NCBI GenBank assembly: GCA_032718475.1
Contig: JAUCBJ010004884.1
Span: 1 to 64,000 of the forward strand
Length of the DNA stretch: 64,000 bases
Direction of reading: 5' to 3'
DNA from: Nemertoderma westbladi
Lineage: Eukaryota; Xenacoelomorpha; Nemertodermatida; Nemertodermatidae
Positions 10,566 through 22,110 of this stretch are shown in pieces. Positions within the stretch are counted from its first letter, which is position 1, and every line of letters starts with the position of its first letter. The translations under genes and the position numbers were made by a program. The notes beneath the pieces are model-generated. The model worked only from the letters and a program-made list of their open reading frames with translations. It ran no database searches and had not been told where the DNA came from.

Positions 10566-12299
10566 TACGCCCCTCCCCAGTGTGGAAAGTGCCGTATTTG
10601 GGATTTGCAGTATAGTCTCTGGAAGTATGACTGCTATCTTTCAGTCCAATATAATCTTGATGATTAATTTGTGGCTTTCTGGATGGATGTGTATAGTCTC
10701 TGGTATGATGCTCTTGGTTTTTGAATGGCAGGTAATTGTTGGAAATTGTGCCTGGTTTGTTTTGGTAGGTCTCATGCTTGTAAACAGAGTGATTGGTAGC
10801 ATTTACCCAAATTATACTAGAGATACCAGGGGGCCAGAATCCCTTACTAATCACTGGCTCCATGTCAGCCAGGTTTATTGTGATTCGGGCATTTCGAGAA
10901 CTTGAAGTTCTGTTATTTCTTGTTGCAATCCTGTAAGGAGTTATTCCTTTAGCAAATATGTAATCAGATATGTCCTCCTCACTGCTACGCATGTTTATTC
11001 CATTAACGAAAATGGATATATAGTTCTTGGTCAGCATATTGTTGGATGGATGGGACCAATGAGAGGCGTCAGGTTGGCTTGGACCATGACTGATATGATT
11101 TGATTGACTAAGGTAAGGTGGGATTGAATGACAAGTGCCCCAAGAGGAGGTGACCACCATAGATGGTGCCTCATTGCAGTGAATGTTTTGCATGTAGCTG
11201 GTTCCATTAAACTTTTTGTACTTCTGATGTCTCTGTCTGGGGATTGTTGTTGGAGGGTTATTGCCTGCAATTTCAAGCAATTATTGGTTTAAGTTAATAT
11301 CGTTCTGCGCTGCAGATATCAATGTTTTGTGATGAGCATTGTTTGGAGATAGGGTATTCTTCTTATCAACTTTCGGGGCAGGTTTATCAATTCCAGTGTC
11401 CAATGCTAGAAATCTGTTCTGGGTTTGGAGATGTTGTTGGCTAAAGCAAGCATGCTCTCCTATCCCCTTTATTGTTGTATGTTTAAGCTTTGGTTTGGAC
11501 CACGTGTTAGGCTTCTGATGTTTGTCAGAAAATGAAAAAGAGAGCTCAAGCTCCTGTACTCGATATTCAAGGATACATTTACTATCTCGCTCTACCTCAA
11601 GCTCTGCATTGAAATTTTCTACTTTTGGTTGCAGTGAAGAGTTTATGTTTTCAACCATGCAAAGGCGAGTCTGCAGTGCCAAGATTGCCCCAATTAAGTC
11701 ATTATGAAGGCCTTCTAGAGTGATTTCTGCATCACTGGATGGGACATTCTTGTAGAGTCGCTTTATGCAAGAGTCTAGGAATTGCTCTTCTTGTATGCAG
11801 CGCAGGAGTTCGAATATGTCAATAGCAATTTCCTGTTGTGATAATCTATTTCTTGTCTTCAGGGTAACACTTTGAATCGGAGATACAAAATTAGCCTTTA
11901 TTTCACTGAATAGTTGCTGTCTAATGTCATGCTTAGTGAGTTTCACAATCATGGATAGTTCCTTGATGGCATCCTTCCGAGGCAGCTGTAGCAGACCAAG
12001 AAGATTTTCTCTCGAGAAGGAATCTGAGTTATGTTTCACTGCCTGCTTGCCTTTAGCCAGTGGTATATGCTCCAAAATATTGGTATCAGCAATGAGTTCG
12101 ACTTTAGCTGGGACGTCTATGCTATTTGCTTCGTGAGCAGTTAGAGCGTAGAATGAGACGGTGGATGGGCTGTATGTGGGATCGAGACATACCACTTCAT
12201 GAGGTACTAATTTGCAGTTTACTAGGCAACCCTTCATCGAATTACGTGCCTCAATGCTATTGGAATAGATAGGTGAAATTGTGTCATCGTTTTGGACAA
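10555..12299 (-). pseudogene. LINE ORF1 remainder: coiled coil and RRM-like domain, one in-frame stop
   Basis: Two long minus-strand frames (398 and 241 codons in full) lie in the same frame, separated only by a TAA at 11281-11283. The first includes a heptad-like region (ILALQTRLCMVENINSSLQ, then VENFNAELEVERD and LEYRVQELELS), a probable coiled coil. The second contains YISIFVNGINMRSSEEDIS then ARITINLADM and GFWPPGISSIIWV, the layout of the RRM-like domain of LINE ORF1 proteins. Such proteins bind the element RNA as oligomers. The Ulp1-like domain precedes this part in the same ORF. The single stop may be a mutation or may mark a boundary between two ORFs. Confidence 0.6.
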
Positions 12300-13220
12300 T
12301 GGCCAAAGCATAAAGGCAAGTGAAGATGCCAAAATCAAATGAGTTTGTTTGTTTTGGGTAGTCTGTATGATGTGCAGAGGCAGTCCATTTCTGGGTGGAT
12401 GAGTACACTTTCCAAGGATTTAGCTCATCAATGGTATCCAGGATGTTGATGAGAGCGAAGGTTGATTTGCTAGGCATGGAAGGCCAGGGAGTTCAACAGG
12501 TAAACTATCTTTCTTTCAGTGTCAGCAATGTGAAGAACATAATGCATACCATCACAATCAGGGAAGAAAATAATGGTGGGTGGGGTTGGCAGGTGTCTGC
12601 CGAAATATCGGAGAGCAACATACTTCATAGCACTAAGATAGTCCCATTTTTCCATATGAAACTTTGTAGCAAGTTGTCCAGGGATTGTCACAGAATGTGT
12701 GAAAAGCATGCTGCAATAGCCCAAGGAACCCATCAACTACATCATCACTTAGCCATTTCTTGGACTGTAAAGTATCCAAAGATTTAAGCAAGGGAACAGT
12801 TATACCAAGCCCATTCAATGGCAGTGTCCTTAGGTAATCCTTGATAGCTGGGTAGCATTCATGACTGTTGAAGTAGTCGCTGGGTTGAGAGGAGTTTGGA
12901 TAGAAGTCAATGGCTGATATTATTTCATGTTTATTATTTTTTATATCAACAATATTATTGTCAGTGTCCCCTTTGCTAATACTTATAATTGATTGGTTGT
13001 CATCATCAATATGATCTATGATTATTAGGTCAGGGTCTTGTGGTTCCTTAGTCGTAGTTTCAAGGTTCATTTTATTTTCCCTTATTTTTGTGTTATTAAT
13101 TTCAGTGTTTAGTGATTCCATACAAGTAGTTTCAATGTTGACTAAGTTAGATTTATGGCTAATATTGTTCATGCTATCATGTTGTGTATGGTGGGAAAAT
13201 CTACTAAAGGATTCCACCAC
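12300..13220 (-). pseudogene. Ulp1-like (C48) cysteine protease domain in a LINE ORF1
   Basis: The N-terminus (13220 to about 12900) is polar and Asn/Ile-rich. The domain begins with KKWLSDDVVDGFLGLLQ, the usual W-L-x-D entry of Ulp1/SENP folds. After a frameshift near 12640 comes DGMHYVLHI with the expected catalytic His; after another break near 12470 comes YPKQTNSFDFGIFTC. In active C48 enzymes this last motif is Q-x(4-6)-DCG: here Gln is present but the nucleophile position is Phe (DFG). The Asp expected after the His strand appears as Asn (LLNSL). Both the frames and the residues argue the protease is dead in this copy. Family members cleave SUMO-like tags; the role in a LINE is unknown. 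Confidence 0.65.
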
Positions 13221-13335
13221 TTGAATTTTAAAATAATCAGTAATTTTGTGACCATTATTAGATCGCCTAATGGTGTCTAATGACTTTATAGGATTAAAGA
13301 AAACACCATTGTGAGTTATTATTGCACTTTGGTGT

Positions 13336-15545
13336 CCCAGACGGAACTAACGTGGTGGATGACCCAGGCGGATAGATCGAGCTGGATGACCCAGACATAA
13401 CTAATGTGGTGGATGACCCAGACGGAACACATGTGGTGGATGACCCAGATGGAACTATCATGGTGGATGACCCAGACGGAACTAATGTGATGGGTGACCC
13501 AGAAAGAACTAACATGGTGGATGACCCAGATGGAGCGAGTGTGGTGGATGACCCAGATGGAACTAACGTGGTGGATGACCCAGATGGAGCTAATGTGGTG
13601 GATGACCCAGATGGAACTAGTGTGGTGGGTCACCCAGATGAAACGAACGTGGTGGTTGACACAGATGGGACTAACGTGGTGGATGACCCAGGCTAAACTA
13701 GAATGGTGGATAACCCAGATGGATCGATCAAGGTGGATGACCCAGATGAATCCATCGAGGTAGTTATAACCCAGATGGAACTAACGTGGTGGATGACCCA
13801 GATGGAGCAAACGTGGTGGATGACCCAGATGGAACTAGTGTGGTGGGTCACCCAGATGAAACGAACGTGGTGGTTGACACAGATGGGACTAATGTGGTGG
13901 ATGACCCAGACGTAACTAGTGTCGTGGATGTCTCAGATGGAACTAACATGGTGGATGACCCAGACTGATCGATTGAGGTGGATGAACCAGATGGAACTAA
14001 CATGGTGGATGACCCAGACAAAGCGAACGAGGTGGGTGACCCAGATGTAACTAGTGTGTTGGATGACCCAGACGAAACTAATGTGTGGGATGACCCAGAT
14101 GGAACTAATGTGGTGGATGACCTAGACGAAACTCCGATTGAGGTGGATGACCCAGACGAAACGAACATGGTGGATGACCCACACAAAACGAACGTGGTGG
14201 ATGACCCAGACAGAAAGAGGGTGATGACCCAAACGAAACTAAAATGGTGGAAGACGCAGACAGATCGATTGAGGTGGATGACCCAGACAAAACGAACATG
14301 GTGGATGACCCAGTTGAAACGAATGTGGTGGATGACACAGATGGAAAGCAGGTGGTGGATGACCCATACGAAACAAACGTGATGGATGGCCCAAATGGAA
14401 GTAGCGTTGTGGTGGGTGACCCGGACGGATCGATCGAAGTGGACAACCCAGATGAAACGAACGTGATGGATGGCCCAGATGGAAGTAGCGTGGTGGGTGA
14501 CCTGGACGGATCGATCGAGGTGGATGACCCAGATGAATCCATCGAGGTAGTTATAACCCAGATGGAACTAACGTGGTGGATGACCCAGATGGAGCTAACG
14601 TGGTGGATGACCCAGATGGAACTAGTGTGGTGGGTCACCCAGATTAAACGAACGTGGTGGTTGACACAGATGGGACTAACATGGTGGATGACCCAGACGT
14701 AACTAGCACGGTGGATGTCTCAGATGGAACTAACATGGTGGATGACCCAGACGGATCGATTCAGGTGGATTAACCAGATGGAATTAACATGGTGGATGAC
14801 CCAGACAAAGCGAACGAGGTGGGTGACCCAGACGTAACTAGCGTGTTTGTGGGATGACCCAGATGGAACTAATGTGGTGGATGACCTAGACGAAACTCCG
14901 ATTGAGGTGGATGACCCAGACGAAACGAACGTGGTGGATGACCCACACAAAACGAACGTGGTGGATGACCCAGACGGAAAGAAGGTGATGACCCAAACGA
15001 AACTAAAATGGTGGAAGACCCAGATGGATCGATTGAGGTGGATGACCCAGACGAAACGAACATGGTGGATGACCCAGATGAAACGAACGTGGTGGATGGC
15101 CCAGATGGAAAGAAGGTGGTGGATGACCCAGACGAAACAAACGTGATGGATGGCCCAGATGGAAGTAGCGTCGTGGTGGGTGACCCGGACGGATCAATCG
15201 AGGTGGACAACCCAGATGAAACGAATGTGATGGATGGCCCAGATGGAAGTAGCGTGGTGGGTGACCTGGATGGATCGATCGAGTGGATGACCCAGATGAA
15301 ACGAACATGGTGGATAACCCAGATGGAAAGAAAGTGGTGGATGACCCAGACGGATCAATCGAGGTGGATGACCCAGATGGAACTAACCTAGTGGATGACC
15401 CAGACAGATCGATCGAGGTGGATAACCCAGTTGGAACTGGAGTGATGGATGACAGAGACGGATCGATCGAGGTGGATGACCCAGACAGATCGATCGAGAT
15501 GGATGACCCAGATGGAACTAATGTGGTGGATGATCCTGACAGAAT
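13336..15545. repeat. 27-bp minisatellite with ~0.78-kb higher-order structure
   Basis: Tandem units near GTGGTGGATGACCCAGA plus GGAACTAAC, with 24-33 bp variants. Because 27 is divisible by three and the unit lacks stops in several frames, long ORFs of repeated DDPDGTNVV on one strand and SGSSTTLVP on the other appear; I regard these as by-products. Blocks repeat at about 0.77-0.79 kb (for example the CATCGAGGTAGTTATAACCC junction at about 13756 and 14540), showing segmental duplication inside the array. Confidence 0.95.
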
Positions 15546-16120
15546 TCCTCGAGTTTTATCGCCAACTCCTAGGGAGTTGAGGCGCGGAATTCGGCATTTT
15601 CTTGGCTGAAGTTCCCGCCTTGGTTTAACAGGAGCGCGGCAGATGGAAGTCATTATTGCTATTGAGTCCCCGCAACTTTGTTGGTTAGTGCAGTCCGGTC
15701 TACCCCTTTCTGGCACTCTATATACGGCTTTTAATAATAAATACACTGATGGTATACACTAGCAGACTGTTTAGCGTCAAGCAGTATTCGATTTCAGTAT
15801 TTTAGTTCAGTATTAACCAGGCTGCAAATGAAGTTGTATTACAGTATTACCGGTACTGTACACTTAGTATGTGATGTTTTCCATTACACTTAACACATTT
15901 ATAGGTGTCACATTTATAGGTCATCTAATTAATGGTTTAAAGATTAGCAAGCAATACGATGTAATTGCATTGATAAAACCCATATATAAAACTTGGATAT
16001 AAAATGTAAAATTGGGATGCAAAAGATCACTTTCTGAGCTACGAAAGCAAAATTGGATACAACTTGTCTGGATACAAGCGGTATGTTTACCTTACAAATT
16101 GAAAAATACGAATGTGCGAA
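15546..16120. other. Non-coding spacer
   Basis: Includes a short hairpin (CCAACTCCTAGGGAGTTGAGG) at the array end. Nothing else recognised. Confidence 0.5.
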
Positions 16121-16124
16121 GTTA

Positions 16125-16265
16125 AGAACAGTCGGGGGGGGAAGTGTCCGGGGGGGCGTGTCTGGGGGTAAGTGTCCGGGGGGGGGGGAAGTGTCCTACT
16201 TGAGCGGGGGGGGGGGGGGGCTGTCCGGGGGGGAAGTGTCCGGGGGGGAAGTGTCCGAACACCCT
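16125..16265 (+). repeat. G-rich tract with GTGTCCGGGGGGG repeats
   Basis: Irregular repeats of GGAAGTGTCCGGGGGGG, with one run of about 16 G. Several runs of seven or more G lie within 140 bp, so G-quadruplex formation on the plus strand is likely by composition. Confidence 0.9.
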
Positions 16266-16802
16266 CTTGGAGGACGATTTTCTGAGAGATGCCCATATTG
16301 GCCAACATGAATCCAGGGGAATTGATAATTAAATACGTACTGTACGTTTCTATAAGAATCAACAACACTCATGTTGATTGTGACAGGAGATATTTCATAA
16401 GAAGTCGGTACTGAAGTACTGACAGTACTACAGTACAGTAACTGACTTGCTCTGGTCAGTTTTATGGTTGAAGAACACATGTTGGTATCATGAAATATAA
16501 GTTATTAGAAAAGTAAAATAGATAGTAAATTTGCTGCTCGAATTATTTTTACTGGTTTAAAAATTTTTTTTTAGGTTAGATAAACTGAAAACAGTCTAAA
16601 AGAACACATTAATGCCAAAAAATTTATTTTTTTTATTATTTGAATATTTTTAATGAATGTTGTTCAGGAACAACAATGAGCATTAATGGTAGCAATAATA
16701 TTTGGTAAAATAGTATCAGATCCATCTTCCCCACTATCTTACTATCTGGTATGACAATTGAATACACCTTTTCTTTGTTCTGGTACCGAACTACTACTTC
16801 TA
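16266..16802. other. AT-rich spacer
   Basis: Contains T-rich runs; no gene or repeat recognised. Confidence 0.5.
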
Positions 16803-17966
16803 GGATCGGCATGCTGCATTGGAGCTGCAGATTTAAGAAAGCTTTGTCGGATTGTCGTCAAAATTGTGCCGCCACAACTCCCTATCACCCATGATATTTG
16901 CTAGATCATCTTCAAAGCCAATGTCCTTCAAGATGCGTCTCAAGAAAGTCATGGGCTGTCCACCATGCTTATTCACCCAATGAGGCCTTCAAAACACAAG
17001 ATTATGCACTGGCTGGTCCTCACGGCGAAAGCAATGTCCTGCAAAGCGGAGGCGGCTTTGTTCTAGTGTCAAGCTTGGGGGAACCAATGAGAAACGTCCA
17101 ATGTTTTATAGTGTCTGGTTGGAGATGTGTGCATTGTACTTGACATAATGAATTACTACTACTACGATCGGCATGCTGCATTGCAGCTGCATTATATATA
17201 TATTACATAATATATATTAAGAATGCTGGGCCGGCTTGTCGACAAAATTGCGCCGCCCCAACTCCCAATCACCCATGACATTTTTGCTAGATCATCCGCA
17301 TCTTCAAAGCCAGTGTCCTTCAAGATGCGTCTCAAGAAAGTCATGGGCTGTCCACTATGCATATTCACACCATGAGGCCTCCAAAGCACAAGATTATGCA
17401 CTGGCTGGTCATCACGGCGAAAGCAATGTCCTGCAAAGTGGAGGCAGCTTTGTTCTAGTGTCAAGCTTGGGGGAACCAATGAGACACGTCCAATGTTTTA
17501 TAGTGTCTGGTTGGAGATGAGTGCATTGTACTTCACACAGTGAACTACTACTACTACGATCGGCATGCTGCATTGCAGCTGCATTATATATATATTACAT
17601 AATATATATTAAGAATGCTGGGCCGGCTTGTCGACAAAATTGCGCCGCCCCAACTCCCAATCACCCATGACATTTATGCTAGATCATCCGCATCTTCAAA
17701 GCCAGTGTCCTTCAAGATGCGTTTCAAGAAAGTCATGGGCTGTCCACCATGCTTATTCGCTCCATGAGAGCGCCAAAGCACACTGTTATGCACTGGCTGG
17801 TCATTACGGCGAAAGCAATGTTCTGTAAAGCGGAGGCGGTTCCGTTCAAGTGTCAAGTTAGTGAAGATTAATGGAACACCCCCAATGCTGTATAGAGTTT
17901 GGTTGGAGATGTGTTTATTGTACTTGACAGAGTGAACTATGCGCAGCATTCCTGTGAAAGTGTGAA
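16803..17966 (-). mobile_element. Three head-to-tail 3' fragments of the RTE-like LINE
   Basis: Antisense fragments start at about 16803, 17172 and 17567, each beginning with a CTACTACTAC/GATCGGCATGCTGCATT block (the reversed (TAG)n tail) and each containing the LINE C-terminal coding region (for example the complement of LRRILKDTG and FAGHCFRR). Fragments 2 and 3 share an AT palindrome (TATATATATTACATAATATA) at the same internal position, so one is a duplicate of the other. Fragments 1 and 2 break at almost the same 5' point; fragment 3 runs about 25 bp further. Confidence 0.9.
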
Positions 17967-18691
17967 ATAAAAACTAATAACAGTGTAATTATAGCTTTCT
18001 TAAATGGGCAATGTTGTTGGGGGACAACAATCTTTAAAACACTACTCACTTGGTTAAAATCTATTAACAATCTATTGGAGCATTCGAAAATCATCTTAGA
18101 CATATTTTCCTATCTACTCAATTTTTTTGGAACGGAAAAATTAAAGGGAATTGTCTTTTTTAATAATATGAATGCACATGTTTTTTCAATTACCGCTTAT
18201 TGAAGCATAGGCTCACAATATGTAAGCCAATGTTCAAATTTCCCTCTCTGGGAAGCAAAGGAAACTGATCCTCAGGTACAAGAAACATGTTGACAACCCA
18301 TATCAACCAATCGGATTTCACATATTACCATTCTGAGATTAGGAGAGCCAAGAATAGGAATGTTGTTCCGGAACAACACTGTGAGCAGCAAAGGGTTAAA
18401 ATAAAGAAAAATTTAAAGGTAAATTATTCAATTATATATATGTTAAATACTGTAAAAAAATGGTCGCATTTATCTTGTACTGTATGTAGGCTGCATTAAG
18501 AAAGACTCCAAACCATTTTATTATATTTTAAGAAAGATTCCGACATTAAAAAATGTATCAACATTTCATCCCAACCATATTACAATGAATGCTTATGAGT
18601 TTATTTTTTTATTATTCTTTATTAGGTGACATTCTGACAAGTTTATTGTATATTACATTCATGATATTCCAGGTAATCCAAATAATCTAAC
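17967..18691. other. Upstream region of the galectin-like gene
   Basis: AT-rich. No TATA box with a convincing start was found. GGAACAACA/TTGTTCC-type short inverted words occur near 18014 and 18370. Confidence 0.4.
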
Positions 18692-20420
18692 ATGGAAACC
18701 CTACGAGTTTGCCTAATTATTGCTGTTGGCCTTGCTGCTTCAGTGTCAAACGCCTGCGAGTATCCCATAAAATGGAATGATAACGCGGTTAGAGTATGTG
18801 GAGTCTTCAAGACAGTGTTAGTATCGTGTCTGGAGTATTTAATTAATAAATTAATTTAACTAAATGTTTATATAATTTGTGAAGCCATTAAAGTAGTAAT
18901 GTAAATGCTCATTAGTTTCATTCGTTACCAATCGATTATATAGGCCTAATATTTGCGTCACAGTGATTTCCACACAACTTGAAGATTTAATTATAGGATT
19001 TTTTGAATGAATTAGCAATTAATTATTTTTAATATAAATTTATAAAAGCAAAATAAAGTAATAGAGAGATTAAGTGTTTATATGGAATCTAAGGTCTAGT
19101 AGCTGCTGTACGTAAGGTCACCGCTGCGTAGACCAGGCAAGATGACCACCTCGGAAACAAAGCGAGCTTTGTTTCCAAAAACAAAACGAGATTATACAGA
19201 CGAACAAAAAATTACCGAAAAAATTTATTAATTAACGAAAAAAAATTAAACGAACAAAACGAGATTATATATGTTTTTCATACTAAAACAGATTATCATC
19301 GGGACGTATAAATCTTGTGGATGGTTCTAATATAATCTATCATTGGAATCCCCGAGAAAACGAGAATACTGTCGTCCAGAATTCTAAGACCAGTTCCGGT
19401 TGGGCCAAGGAAGTACGCCGTCCCATTAACTTCCCACTGGATCTCCCCACCGAGGTATGTCGATACGTACAGTTCTTTTACAACAGGCGAGTTTCATGGT
19501 CTACTTGTAGAGGCTCATTAAGCAAAATTTTTGGGAGTATAATTATAATACAACGGTAGAGTAATGCGACCGGATTAGTTGTATCGGAAGTTGGGAGGTC
19601 ATGGCCAGCCTCCTAATCCAATCATTGGAAATAAGTTCGCCTCGATTGTAGAGAAAACGTTTTCTTCGGCCATTAGGACATGGATTACGAACAAAGCCTG
19701 ACGACTTTTTTCCAGTGCGGTGCCCCCAGATTTATACTCCCAAGAGGAAATAGGTACTCATTTAACTATCATTTCAGGAAGCAAGACATATATGTGCCTT
19801 GGCTAGTCCCTTTAATGCATTCGTACCGAAACGAAAACTGCTCTCGCCCCCATGCGAGGTTAGAACTCACGACCTACATTGAGATGCGAATTCAATGCAA
19901 CCACTACACCAATAAGGTGGGACTTTGCGAACTAAAGAAATTAGGGAACTATGTTCGCTTTCGAAAATTAAAGTTAGAACTAAATTAGTTTCCATTAGAA
20001 CTAAGTTCGTTTTTTCCAACTACTCCAAATTATACCAGGTTCCCATTACATCTGGGTGGGCTGAAGCAGTTCCTTAAAGTAAATACATAACGAAAATTGG
20101 ACTGCTCTAGGTTTGTACTCGCGACTTTCCGCTTTTGAGACCGGTGTTCTACCCACAAACCTTGCAGATCAATATCCACCTTAATGATCGATTTTTAATT
20201 GAATCGACTCTCTAAATTTAAATTAATCTATATTTTATATTTTCAGGTAGAGATCTGTTTACCCCATGCGGGTGGGAACTTTGAAGTCACAGTGAATACT
20301 CTATGTATTTCTTATGAAGCTGGAGATTTCCCCGTACGACTGGCCAACCCAGAAAATTTCAAATGCTTCGAGACGACCTTCCCGGTAGAAAGTTACTCCG
20401 TTCGAGAGCAACTCGTATAA
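18692..20420 (+). CDS. Secreted galectin-like protein, three exons (spliced model)
   Basis: Model: exon 1 18692-18816, exon 2 19292-19454, exon 3 20247-20420; 153 residues. Exon 1 encodes a signal peptide (CLIIAVGLAASVSNA, likely cut before CEYP). Donor GTTAGT, acceptor ACTAAAACAG, donor GTATGT and acceptor ATATTTTCAG give matching phases (2, then 0). The protein has the full galectin sugar-binding set in order: H59-x-N61-P-R63, N72 in VVQNS, W79, E82 and R84, followed by a strand like FEVTVNTLCISY. Family knowledge: galectins bind beta-galactosides; most lack a signal peptide, so the leader here is unusual and implies classical secretion. Six cysteines remain after the predicted leader cut. 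A variant poly-A signal ATTAAA lies at 20507. Intron 2 carries antisense tRNA-derived repeats. Exon joins are inferred; transcript data would settle them. Confidence 0.78.
19850..19930 (-). repeat. tRNA-derived SINE head, antisense in intron 2
   Basis: On the minus strand, TGGTGTAGTGGTTGCAT resembles a Pol III box A, and GTGAGTTCTAACCTC, about 33 nt later, resembles box B. Spacing is tRNA-like. Confidence 0.6.
20105..20165 (-). repeat. Second tRNA-like fragment, antisense in intron 2
   Basis: The minus strand reads GTGGGTAGAACACCGG (box A-like) then CGCGAGTACAAACC (box B-like). Probably another tRNA-derived SINE head; the body is not delimited. Confidence 0.5.
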
Positions 20421-20717
20421 ACTTTATTGTCAATGTGCGATTTTATTGCTTATCGGTGTTTATTATATGTGCTTTGCTCTTCCCCGTTTACTATAAATTG
20501 AATATTATTAAATGGCACTGTAAAGTATTTTATTATTAAACTGTCATGACATTTATAAGATGCGGTACAAATGCTTAGATTATATCGTAATTGGTGCTGG
20601 GAGTTTATTGTAGATTATTGATTTAGATTGGATTTAGTCTGGTGCAGGAATATGAATTACTGAATTTGTTAAATCCGAATAAGTCTGTAAGTGCAGAAGT
20701 GTTGATAATGTCAATTG

Positions 20718-21632
20718 TAGTCGGTGTTTCGGCTGTTTGGTGACAGTTGGACCTCACTCATGACTCATCACTTAGGAATGTGACACTTATGGTGTCATTT
20801 GGTGTCATTGGCGCCAGACTGTCTGAGTGACACCTCCCAAATAGGCTAATTAGACTGATCAAACTCCTCGGTAAAGTATAATGTAGCCTATGCCATAGTA
20901 GATGGCTACCGAGTTTCAGCCTAAGCGGATAATTTCTCAAAACGGCGTCCTTAATTAAAGTGAATTGCGACCTCTCGCAATCAACAATCGGCCCCACAGA
21001 TTATGCGTGATCTGGATTGAGAGCCTGCTGCTTTGGGGTATAATAGAAGTAACTCCTAATTAATATGTAGCAAGGCCTACAACCTAAAGGAAAATCATGC
21101 CTCGACAGGCGTCATGGTGAGTCATTGAGGGCGCCACTGGTTCATTAACCTTAGGTTATAAGTAGGTTCGATATAATAGAGGACCCTATTACTAGAGCTT
21201 ACATGATATAATATTGATATAATATATGGTGCTTGGATATAATCAATATTAAAAACCTGTTGCTTGGGGTCAAAGGTCAACATTAAAGCTGCCTAGATAT
21301 AGCTAAAGAAGTTAGTAAAATCAGAGGTGTCACTTATGACACCCGTTTGGGCCTCTGGGTGATGGTTGGACATCACTCATGATCCATTGGGTGTTAGGGC
21401 GCTAATCGGTCTGATTAATTAGGATAATCAATTAAACCCTAATTAGGAGTCGTAAGATACCTCTATTAGGAATTAAATGTACTATTTAATTGATGACACC
21501 CGTCAATTAGGGTCTAATTAGCCTAATTGGGAGATGTCACCCAGACAGACTGGCGCCAATGTCACCTTAGGTGTCACATTCCTAAGTGATGAGTGAGGTC
21601 CAACTGTCACCGAGCCGCCCAAACACCTACTA
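20718..21632. mobile_element. Non-autonomous DNA transposon (MITE) with ~120-135 bp TIRs
   Basis: 20720-20855 and 21512-21630 are inverted copies (GTCGGTGTTT ... GGTGACAGTTGGACCTCACT ... GGCTAATTAGAC against its complement). Both ends are flanked by TA, consistent with a TA target duplication. The centre has no ORF but contains a third partial copy of the TIR core (near 21340-21390). Internally deleted Tc1/mariner-type elements look like this; the superfamily is not proven. Confidence 0.8.
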
Positions 21633-22110
21633 TAAATATTATTCTATAACCTTATTATAAGACTCTAATACTGTGATGAGATTTTCTGATATACCATTTC
21701 TGCATTATTACTGGACCCACAAATTATTGATTCAAGTCAAAACATAAACACACACTTCAACAGGGTGTGTCATAGTCTTACCCCCCTCCGAAATAAATAC
21801 GTGGATCCGCGCCTGGTAGACAACCTCAATGGATTTTCTTTGTTTTGGTTTCATCTCAGCATATAAATTCAACATTCAATTAAAATCTCAAATTGTAATT
21901 TAAAACCGCGACTCACATTCATTCCACCAAACACACAGTTAGAAACGGACAACAAAGCTGGTATGTAACTCCACCCATCCGATTGTACTACAATGAGACC
22001 GCAGGCAGAGATTGCAGAGATGGAAAGAAAATTCGTTAAATTCCAAGAAGGAAGTAAGATGGAAATTGAACACTCAATAAGATTCCAACGAAGTAAAAAG
22101 AAAGTAAAAG
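21633..22110. other. Spacer between MITE and LTR-like element
   Basis: No supported gene; the long minus-strand ORF across its end runs into the LTR-like block and has no recognisable domain. Confidence 0.4.

Larger units (their letters stand above)
7896..13220 (-). mobile_element. Minus-strand LINE with Ulp1-like, RRM-like, endonuclease and RT parts
   Basis: Going down the minus strand: Ulp1-like (C48) protease region (13220-12300), coiled coil and RRM-like ORF1 region (12299-10555), APE-type endonuclease (10565-9765), linker (9691-8963) and RT with AYADDFLFLC (near 8350-8395). All parts are in one orientation and in the order of a two-ORF LINE, so I treat them as one element. Frameshifts and stops mark it as inactive. 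No poly-A or target duplication was found, and the 3' end meets the transposase fragment at about 7890. Clade not assigned. Confidence 0.75.

Noticed and set aside
13406-15746. Repetitive protein genes encoded in the 27-bp array
   Set aside because: Open frames occur on both strands and in several phases because the unit is a multiple of three; each is interrupted by stops and none has a flanking gene structure.
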